A stretch of DNA of 64,000 bases from Phylloscopus collybita (lineage: Eukaryota; Chordata; Aves; Passeriformes; Phylloscopidae). Location: contig JAJNNQ010000003.1 in assembly GCA_027886175.1 (NCBI GenBank), positions 1,510,001 to 1,574,000 on the forward strand, read 5' to 3'. Positions 56,631-64,000 of this stretch are shown here, in pieces; position 1 is the first letter of the stretch; every line of letters begins with the position of its first letter. The notes beneath the pieces are model-generated. The model did no database searches, had not been told where the DNA came from, and saw nothing but the letters and a program-made list of their open reading frames with translations. Position numbers and translations under genes: made by a program.

Positions 56631-57943
56631 AGAAAACCTGCCTGGGGTTACCCAGGTGGGATGAGAAAAGCCTGGAGTGTTTCCATGGCAGTCAGGAGAG
56701 GAGATCCTGGTTCCATGGCCCAAAGTGCAGCAGAGACATCAGCCATGGATGAGCTGAGGCTGCAGCATTTCTGCAGGTCACAGGCACCAGGAAAGGGTGG
56801 ATTCTGCTCTCAGCTGCTGCACTTTCCTCACACCCCAGCCTCTGGAGCTTTGGGATTCACCCCAGGCTGGAATCTTTCTGGGGAGGGAATGCTGCCAGGG
56901 AAAAGGGTCCCCCCAGCACTGCCCAGGTGACCTCTGTGGATGAGAGAGCAGCAAATAAACCAGCTCAGGGGAGGCAGCTCTGCCTCTTCTGGGCTTTTGA
57001 CCACCAAACCTCGTGCCAGCTGGGATGGGTTTTATTGCTCACACGCAGAATTCAAGTTTTGTTTCAAGCCACACGCAGAATATTACAAATATTTTAGTGA
57101 TCTCAGCCTCTGCGCTGCAGTTATTTGAAGTTTTTAGAACTATTTCAAACTGCTCTGAAGGTGAAGTCTATTCACACTGAAAAGCACCACAAACAGAGTC
57201 TTTAGCATCGAGATTAAATCAATTACAATGGTCATTTATTAATTACTTGTCAATACTCTGATTGACAGAGATGCTCTGGTTGGTTTTGGGGCAGCCATTC
57301 CAGGCTGGAACGTGCACTCGTCACAAACCAGTCAGGTGGACGTTCTTTTAACAAAATTCCTGTGCCAAATACAAAACTCTGCAAATTCTCCTGCTCCTGG
57401 AACTTCATCCTCTCAAAATGTTCTACGATTGAGGCTGGGAAAGATCTCCCAAATCCATGCTTTTACTGAAACCTCCCTCTGACGATTATTCCAAAGGTTT
57501 GCTGACGGGTTTTCCCTTTATCTGCTTCCTCCCGTTAAAACCAAGAATTCCTTTTCGCTGCTGAACCGTGACCCGACCCAGAGCAGGGCAGGGGAGCGAT
57601 CCCGAGCCTTGGGAAGGGGATCTGCCCTGGAACCCTCAACCGGAGCATCCCCGGCCTTGCTCCATCCCGCTCCCTCCTCACTGCGTTTCCCTGGAATAAC
57701 TGCTCCTGGATCCTTCACTCCGGCCTCTGGATGCTTTTCCACGTTCCGCCACTTTCCAGCCGCAGCTTTATTTTACTGCCATCTGCTGGGAAAAGCAGAA
57801 TTATTTCTAAAATCGCCGAGCAGCGGGACTCGCCTCAGACCGGCTCAGGCCGGGCCTGTCCCCGCCTCACACACCCCAGGAGCGCGGCGCAGCCCGTGGC
57901 ACAGCGGGGCTGCGGGAGGGGCAGCGAGGCCGCGATTCCCGCA

Positions 57944-57987
57944 TTTCCCGCGAATCCCGAATTTCCCGCGAATCCCGAATTTCCCGC
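57944..57987 (+). promoter_or_regulatory. MLF1: Three E2F-like sites at 18-bp spacing in a promoter repeat
   Basis: TTTCCCGC occurs at 57944-57951, 57962-57969 and 57980-57987, matching the E2F consensus TTTSSCGC. The sites belong to an 18-bp unit TTTCCCGCGAATCCCGAA that continues in degenerate form to about 58025. Spacing and match are seen directly; binding is inferred. Confidence 0.6.
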
Positions 57988-58048
57988 AATTCCCGAATTT
58001 CCCGAACTTTCCCGATTCCCGCGAACCTTCTGGAGCGGCGGCCCCGCG

Positions 58049-58062
58049 GTCACCATGGCAAC
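58049..58062. promoter_or_regulatory. MLF1: RFX X-box in MLF1 promoter
   Basis: GTCACCATGGCAAC fits the RFX X-box GTNRCC-N(0-3)-RGYAAC in both half-sites with a 2-bp spacer. It lies 150 bp before the MLF1 ATG, the usual distance for ciliary-gene X-boxes. The ATG inside it begins a short upstream frame (MATAARGGAPPLAVL...) that ends before the MLF1 start and may not be transcribed. Confidence 0.7.
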
Positions 58063-58211
58063 GGCGGCGCGCGGGGGAGCCCCGCCCCTCGCGGTGCTCC
58101 GACCAATGGGAACGGCCGGGGAGGTCAGGTGGGCGGGCGAGGGGGGGCGCGCGGCCCGGTGAGGAGGGGCCGCACGGGGCCGGGGGCGCGCAGAACGCAG
58201 CGGCCGCCGCC

Positions 58212-58258
58212 ATGTTCGGGGGGCTCGGCCGGTACTTTGAGGACGATCCCTTCTTCAG
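58212..58258 (+). CDS. MLF1: MLF1 first coding exon
   Basis: MLF1 is a small adaptor that shuttles between nucleus and cytoplasm and binds 14-3-3 proteins. This exon encodes MFGGLGRYFEDDPFF plus two bases of an Arg codon. The motif FEDDPFF is diagnostic of MLF1 N-termini (human begins MFRMLNSSFEDDPFF). The ATG sits in a strong context (CCGCCATGT) and is followed by donor CAG|GTGAGG. The frame stays open upstream for about 200 codons because of the GC-rich promoter, but the homology begins exactly at this ATG, so I place the start here. Confidence 0.95.
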
Positions 58259-58424
58259 GTGAGGGGCGGGCGGCTGCGGGGCATCGCGCTGAGGCGGAGG
58301 GGGATCAGCCCTGAGGGGGGCTGTGGCGGCGGTGGGCTCCGACGGGCCGGTCCGGGGCTGTAAACGGGCGGGCGGGGTGGGTGTGTGGGGACCGACCGTT
58401 GGCTGAGGCAGCTCCGGGGGTCGG

Positions 58425-58800
58425 CGCGGGTAGAAGGAGCCGGGGATCGGGGCGGGTGGAAGGACATGGGGTCGGTGCTGATTAAAGGGATCGGGGCGGG
58501 TTAAAGGGATCGCTGCAGGTGGAAGGATCGGGATCAGGGTGGGTTAAAGGTGTCGGTGCGGGTTAAGGGAGTCGGTGCAGGTGGAAGGACCGGGGCGGGT
58601 TAAAGGTGTCGGTGCAGGTGTCAGGATCGGGATGGGGCCGGGTTGAGGGGGTCGGTGCAGGAGGAAGGATCGGAATGGGGCCGGGTTGAAGGGGTCGGTG
58701 CAGGAGGAAGGATCGGGGTCGGGCCGGGTTAATGGGGTCGGTGCAGGAAGAAGGATCGGTGCCGGTGCCGGGATCGCTGTCGGGGCCGTTTAACCACCCC
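58425..58800. repeat. G-rich degenerate tandem repeat at start of MLF1 intron 1
   Basis: Irregular units of about 40-45 bp containing GGGTCGGTGCAGGAGGAAGG and ATCGGGGCGGGTTAAAGG. Many CpGs are preserved. The G-rich strand is the coding strand, directly downstream of the CpG island. Confidence 0.9.
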
Positions 58801-59249
58801 TGTGTCCGCACCCGGCCCCTCCCGGTACCGCCCGAGCCCCCCTAAAGCCGTGCAGGGGTTAAACGTCCTCAGCGAGGTTCAATAGCGGAGACTCGAGTCT
58901 GCCTCCCCTCTCAGCAGGGACGGCTTTAATCCACGTTTCGTGCAGAGGAGAGCTTCACCTCCTTGGCTGGAGATTCTTGACTTTGCTCTTCAATTTCCTA
59001 GCTACAGGTTCTGGGTAGCTTAGCTCATCCGGATTTATGTGCGTGTTTAATTAATCGCTTAGCCCCAGGCTGCCTCTGAACTCTTCTCAATGTTCTTAGA
59101 AAGAACACCGGGTAGTTCTTCAGTTAAAAACTTTGCCGACGTGTCCGTGAGAGCACTGATGGCAGATTGTCTCCCTGTGCTCCTTTCCCGAGGGGACCGT
59201 GGTGCTTTAGCTCAGCAGGTTGGGTTTTGTTCTTGCTCCCTGTGAGGCA

Positions 59250-59420
59250 CAGGTTATCCCGAGAAGCTGTGGCTGCCACTTCCCTGGAATTGTTCAAGGT
59301 TGGATGGGGCTTGGAGCAGCCTGGGATGGTGGAAGGTGTCCCTGCCCATGGCAAGGGGTGGAACAGGATCATCTTTTAGGTCCTTCCCAACCCAAACCGT
59401 TCTGTGATTCTGTTTCCATA
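59250..59420 (+). mobile_element. CR1 LINE 3'-end fragment
   Basis: Forward tail: GAAGCTGTGGCTGCCACTTC, CCTGGAATTGTTCAAGGTTG, GGAGCAGCCTGGGATGGTGG, CCCTGCCCATGGCAAGGGGT and the terminus CCCAAACCGTTCTGTGATTC. Confidence 0.9.
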
Positions 59421-61958
59421 CCGTGAGCACAGTGGTGGCTCCTGTCTGTGTATTCGAGGCTGAGCTCAGTTTATTCCCTGTGGGAATCTTCTTTTGCCAC
59501 TGGAATCTGAATGTGAGGAGTGAGTGGTGCAAATGCTTCTCCCCTCAGCCACAGCTGCTGAGTTACCTGGTCTGGCCCCATGTCTTTGGTCAGAAACTGT
59601 AATTTGTAGTGGATCAGAGCACTCTGAGAGCCTTGATAATTATTTTAAATCTTTGAAAAAGCTCTCAGGAATTTAATTAGCAGCCAAGATAAGGGGTGGG
59701 TGAGGAAGGGAGCAGCAGGCCTGTGATGTGGTTTGTTGTCTGGATCTCCTGGTTACCAGGAGCTCTGGCTGAGGCTGCTTAAAGGAGAATCTCCTGCTGA
59801 TCTGCAACACATTCCAGGAGAATTCCCAAAGCTGTACCACACAGATTAGCACTCTTGGCTTCTAGGAATATTCCTGCTGTTCCAACAACTTGTGAGTTCT
59901 ATGCAGGAAACTTCCCTATGCAGGTCCTCTGCATGAAATTAATCATAGAAATTAGGTCTATTGCCTATTTACTAATTTATTCCTTGTTATTGTGGCCACT
60001 GGTGCAGGGGAAAAAAAGGATTGCAGGAGGTGGAGGCAGGGAGTGTGTGTGAAAGATGAGCTGGAAATTGAGACTCATTTTCTCAGCACTGTCCTCGTCA
60101 GTCTGCTTTGCATATAGTGAAGGAATTGAGCTGATTACCTCAGATAAGATTAGCTTCCAAAATAGTGTCATAATAGGCTCCAGCTGCCTCATAAGGAGAG
60201 GGTTTGATGCTGGACTGGAAATAGTGCCTGGGTTAGAGCCCCTGTGTGAGCAGCTGTCCCAGGAAGGCAGCAGTCACTCACCCAAAGGTGCTGGGCCAGG
60301 CTGGGATCCATCCCTGACACCCTGCACAGGTGCAGGAGCTGTGTTTTCCCTGCCAACTGCGCACTCTGCATTTAATTCTCTTTAGTTTGTTGTGCCAGGT
60401 GTTCTCTCCAGAGGGAACCTGCAGCTGCAGCCTTACATAACTCCCTGAGTGGGGGAAAAAAACTCTAATATTTCCATTTAATATCTAATAAAAAGAAAGC
60501 CAGCTAATGCAAAGTACAGTTTACAAAAACAGTAAGTAAATTTATTGGTTTAGCACTGATTTTTTGTGCACTGACATAAGCAGTAATGTTCTGCTTGCAT
60601 GGTTAATGTCAGGTGAGGGTCAGGTTCATACATATTAGACAAAATTCTGTTACTGCAGAGTGCTGGAACAATAAATGCAGAATTCTCCATCCAGAATTGA
60701 ATTTTAAAACTAATTTAGTGTTTACCACGTGAAGGGCACAGATTTGGTGTGCAAAGCCCTGTGAACCCCTCACTTTCTCCTCATCACTTTTATGCTATAA
60801 CAGAAATCACGTCCTTCTCATCAAAAGTATCTTTCCCCCCCCATAAAAGGTCATATTTTAAGTCAGTAATTGTTAAATCAGAGTGTCCTACACCTGCTGC
60901 CATCCCATAAAATCTGTGCTTGGAGCAAGGATCCTAAAATCCTGCAGGTGCCTAGCAGAGACTTTGCCTTGTGCAGTTCTCTGTTTGTCAGGGTGAGCTC
61001 CTCCTCTTGTAATTCTGGTTTGAGTTTCAGTCCTTGGAACCATCAAAGCTTCATTCCTCAGAAACTTTATCTCCCAAATGGATTTTCTGTTCCCTTGGTT
61101 TTCCATTGGTTTTACCCTACTCCAGATGATACCAAAATTGGGGTGTTTTAATTCTTTTTATGAATTACTCCCTAAAATGGGGAATTGGGAGCCTTTCCTT
61201 CTGTCCCTGAGCCCGTCATTCCTCAGGTTGTATCAGTTTGCCCTGTCCCTGGTACTGAGGAGCTCTTTGTGTTTGATAACCAAACCTCCCTGGGGTTCTG
61301 CTGGAATTGTGCACGTCCCGAGGTGGTGCTGGTGTGATTCCCTGCCCTTGGCTCGTGCCAGGACTTTTTCCATCTGTTCTTCATCCTGCAGTGAGGGAGC
61401 ACAGCTGGCTGAGCTCCTTATCACCCCAGGGCTGGAGCCAAAGCTGGGAGCAGGGCAGGGGCTGCTCCACAGCATCCCTAAAACACTTTAAAAGTTCCTT
61501 TTGGGCTGAGTTTAAGGCTGGGAATAGCATAAAGGGATATTTTTGTGTTAAAAAAAAAAAAACAAACTTCTTTCAAAATTAACCCAACCTCATGTTTGCC
61601 TTTTGCACTTGAAAGGGAAAAAAATAAATGTTTATAGTGTGACTTTGGCACAAGATCAAAGCAGCCACGTGATGTGGGAAGTGCTTTTTGTGGGACTGCA
61701 GATAAGGGGTGGGGGAGCAGGAGATAACTGGGCAGGGAGAAGAAGTCAGGAACAGCCTGAAGCTTTTCCTCCTGAGATGTCCCAGGAAAGGCTGTGCTGT
61801 CCTGGAGGCTGTGGGGAGTGCCAGGAATTGAGAGGAAGGAGGACGAGGTGGTATTAAACCTAAATCAACATACCTGAGAAGTGACTGTTCATGGGAATAA
61901 AGTGGTTTTCAGTGGGATAGCAAAGAGGAAAATGAGATGGAAGGAGGAAATGAACCGG

Positions 61959-62042
61959 GGTCATTTGTGTGGGAAGTGTTCATTTGTAGGGGAAGTGTTC
62001 ATTTGTGTGGGAAGTGTTCATTTGTAGGGGAAGTGTTCATTT
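61959..62042. repeat. 21-bp tandem repeat, four copies
   Basis: Units alternate between TCATTTGTGTGGGAAGTGT and TCATTTGTAGGGGAAGTGT, an AB-AB pattern that suggests duplication of a dimer. Confidence 0.93.
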
Positions 62043-63268
62043 GCAGCCTGGCCCTCAGGCAGCAGCACTGCTCACACCCTGTACTTCTGAAAAATTCCTG
62101 CTTTGCTCCTCTTTCGGCCTTAATTAGGAATATCAGGTCTTGTCCAACTTAGAGAGTTTGGCAAGTTGAGCAATGTTTTCCTTGCAAGCCAAGCTTTGGG
62201 AGTACCAGTGGAGTTCTGTAGGGTTTTGGCAGAGGAGAGGAGGGGGAGAATAAGAGGAAAACAAAAAGCCAGTGAAAATCTCCTTCCTGAGCACAGGCAG
62301 GGGATGTGGGGACAGGATTTGTGGAGAGAGAAGGCAAAGGTGCAGCAGTGAGTGGCTATAGGAGATGGAACTGGCCTGAATTTAGAGGATAATGGGTGTT
62401 TTTAAGCGTGGGAGACAGGGAGAAGGAAAAGTAGGATGGGAACTGGCAGCAGAATAAATTTGAGGGATGAGGGGGGATCCAGTGGGACACGAGGAGTTCA
62501 GTGAATAGGACCGTGCTAAGCTCTGGAAGATGAAGGGGGAAAATGAAAAAGAAATTATTTTGATGTCAGGTGTTGGAGGTGAGAATAGTGATAAATCAGA
62601 TACAGGTCAGTTTGTGGTTCTGGCAGGTATTAAACACAGGCTGGAGTGAAAGGTGCAGCCAAGGATGGATATTTCTGGAGAAGATGAGGAAAGAGGAAAG
62701 GGAACACCCAGGAGTGCAGGAGAGCAGTAAGGGCAGCTGAGAGAAAACAGAGCTCAAACACCCAACCTGAGAGATGGGAAGGGAAGAGAAAATCAGAGTT
62801 TATTAGGAACGGGAGATTGCCCAGTTAGCTCCTGTTAAAGTAAAAATTTTGGATAAAGAATGCTATGGAATATTAAAAAATGGAGTTTGCAATATCCTGG
62901 AGCCATTGTCCATCAGCTGGAATAACATGTTGTGGTTTATTTTCTGTTTGCTGGGGTTGGGATTAAATGTGTCAGATGGTATTTCTTGTTTGGATTTAGA
63001 TGTTTATTAATTCTCATTTATATTATAGCCTCACAGACTGAGAGTTCTACAGCACTTGAAGTTAACAAACTAAAAATGGAGTCATATTTTTCTTTCTACA
63101 AGATTTTTTAAGGATAAACTGTCTAATTAAGAAATGACATACAAATTATTTTTACTTCTAACTTACTAACTGCTTGTGGCTCGCGATGTGGACTTTATCT
63201 AATTACAAACTACTGCTTAGACCTGTGAAGAAGAAGGTTTAGCTTTTGCTTTAGAACTTCTACCTTGG

Positions 63269-63271
<3 letters not shown>

Positions 63272-63300
<29 letters not shown>
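63272..63300. repeat. TA microsatellite
   Basis: About 14 uninterrupted TA repeats, likely length-polymorphic. Confidence 0.95.
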
Positions 63301-63303
<3 letters not shown>

Positions 63304-63330
63304 GTTGTAAAACTTTGAACTCTAAGTCAG

Positions 63331-63414
63331 AATTTAAATCGGAACTTAAATCGGAACTTAAATTCCAACTTAAATCCCAACTTAAGTTGGAAATTAAGTT
63401 CGAAATGAAATTCT
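63331..63414. repeat. 12-bp palindromic tandem repeat, about 7 copies
   Basis: Units of the type GAACTTAAATCG and CAACTTAAATCC at a 12-bp period. In the middle lies the perfect 14-bp palindrome CCAACTTAAGTTGG (63377-63390), with units left and right of it partly complementary, so the array can fold into a hairpin. Confidence 0.88.
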
Positions 63415-63638
63415 AAAACTCAAAACTTTAAAAGTTTTCCACTATGTGATATTACCCACTTCTATTTAAACCCCACACTCCTAACCTCAGTTCTGTTTGC
63501 TCAGTGTTGGGAGCTTTCTCTGCGGCCGCGGGTTGGATGCAGCGTTTCCTCGGGGGCGGTGCTGGTGGGCACTGTTAGTGCTGGTTAGGAGTGTTGGGTT
63601 CTGTTGGGCTCTGACACAGCTCCCTCTCTGCCCTGCAG

Positions 63639-63801
63639 GGATCCCTTTGCTGCCCACCATGAGCACATGAGGCAGATGCTGAGGAGCTTCTCGGAGCCCT
63701 TGGGGCGAGATCCCTTCCCCAGGCTCCCCGAGGGAAGGGAGAGGAGAGCGGACGGCAGAGCCCGGCAGGACTCGCAGGTGGCCCCCAGGGGCACTCGCAG
63801 G
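63639..63801 (+). CDS. MLF1: MLF1 second coding exon
   Basis: This 163-nt exon completes Arg16 and runs to phase 0 at CGC AGG|GTGAGT. Residues 16-35 are RDPFAAHHEHMRQMLRSFSE; the rest is Arg/Pro/Gly-rich. HMRQMLRSFSEP matches human ENMRQMIRSFSEP, and RSFSEP (Ser34) is the mode-I 14-3-3 docking site known for MLF1. Both its position and sequence are kept. The part after residue 40 is much more arginine-rich and GC-rich than I recall for human MLF1. The remaining exons are to the right of the window. Confidence 0.94.
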
Positions 63802-64000
63802 GTGAGTATCCCTCAGCTCCAGGGGCTGCTCCACAGGCTGCCCCTGCTCTTGGGACCTCCTGGCAGCTGTTTTGTGGCTCAGGGGAACGTGAAGGATTCA
63901 TCCTCTGTGGGTTCCCTCGTGGCACGTTGCTTATCTCTGCTAAACATCTGTCAGGGCTGATCAGAGGCTGGGTTTTACTGATTATTGATTGAGCAGACAG
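63802..64000 (+). other. MLF1: MLF1 intron 2, 5' end
   Basis: Starts with donor GTGAGTATCC. No further MLF1 exon occurs before the window ends. Confidence 0.85.

Larger units (their letters stand above)
48776..57834. other. Intergenic region RSRC1-MLF1 (about 9 kb)
   Basis: No coding gene, tRNA or recognisable noncoding RNA was found. It holds two CR1 copies, a pentanucleotide microsatellite and two large tandem arrays (53362-53900, 55790-56215). Stretches 48776-50830, 51340-53360, 53900-55790 and 56640-57830 appear to be unique, moderately GC-rich sequence in which I see nothing further. Confidence 0.8.
57835..58420 (+). promoter_or_regulatory. MLF1: MLF1 CpG-island promoter
   Basis: About 580 bp of GC-rich, CpG-dense sequence surround the MLF1 start codon. 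It contains an 18-bp repeat with E2F-like sites, an RFX X-box, a CCAAT box (CGACCAATGGG, 58100-58110) and GC-box-like CCCGCCCC at 58081-58088. No TATA box is present, as usual for this promoter class. The transcription start cannot be fixed from sequence but most likely lies between the CCAAT box and the ATG. Confidence 0.8.
58259..63638 (+). other. MLF1: MLF1 intron 1 (5.4 kb)
   Basis: GTGAGG donor; acceptor TCTCTGCCCTGCAG. It contains a G-rich tandem repeat at its start, one CR1 copy, a small 21-bp repeat, a TA microsatellite and a 12-bp repeat. Otherwise (59430-61950, 62050-63270) I see only unique sequence; no additional exon was recognised. Confidence 0.9.

Noticed and set aside
57609..58211. 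N-terminal extension of MLF1 in the same open frame
   Set aside because: The extension is translated promoter repeat and CpG island; MLF1 homology begins at the ATG at 58212, which has a good start context.

Overview
The window looks like bird nuclear DNA, most likely from a passerine. Two genes are recognisable from split exons, and the intervening DNA carries about two dozen fragments of the avian LINE CR1, almost all of them 3' ends. Both genes run left to right. The first is the C-terminal half of RSRC1 (arginine/serine-rich coiled-coil protein 1, a splicing-associated nuclear protein): five exons at 6401-6452, 30555-30623, 45063-45169, 46015-46161 and 47210-47302. They join with consistent phases (0, 1, 1, 0, 0) into 155 residues ending in a stop. 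The second is the 5' end of MLF1 (myeloid leukemia factor 1): the ATG exon at 58212-58258 and the second exon at 63639-63801. The human order RSRC1-MLF1 (3q25.32) is the same, which supports both calls.

Layout: 1-6400 is the end of an RSRC1 intron whose upstream exon is outside the window. 6453-30554 is a 24 kb intron with CR1 fragments, a C-rich 15-bp minisatellite (20940-21508), a 200-bp tandem repeat (24641-25155), a long polypurine tract (27957-28208) and several single-copy, AT-rich blocks rich in homeodomain-type and POU-type motifs. 30624-45062 is a second large intron with an LTR-like segment (about 34430-34920), a 22-24 bp repeat array (36915-37670), a 200-bp tandem repeat (39042-40062), a 1.1 kb PstI/BamHI-site minisatellite (40630-41700), an isolated CpG-rich island (41705-41990) and a second minisatellite (41991-42380). 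That last minisatellite recurs, with the same 24-bp left flank, in the last RSRC1 intron (46739-47065). The RSRC1 3' UTR probably ends near 48.77 kb. About 9 kb of intergenic DNA follows, with three conspicuous tandem arrays. The MLF1 CpG-island promoter lies at about 57.84-58.42 kb.

No prokaryotic system, CRISPR array, tRNA or rRNA was seen. Long open frames in 20.7-21.5, 27.8-28.3 and 40.6-42.5 kb are artefacts of tandem repeats. The signals most worth a second look are the MLF1 promoter, with a full RFX X-box about 150 bp before the ATG and three evenly spaced E2F-like sites in an 18-bp repeat; the recurrent minisatellite with shared flank; the repeats placed within 50 bp of two RSRC1 splice acceptors; a microsatellite that appears to have grown inside a CR1 copy; and the intronic enhancer-like blocks, which could belong to the SHOX2 regulatory domain. 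No database search or alignment was run; homology calls rest on recognised protein and repeat sequence.
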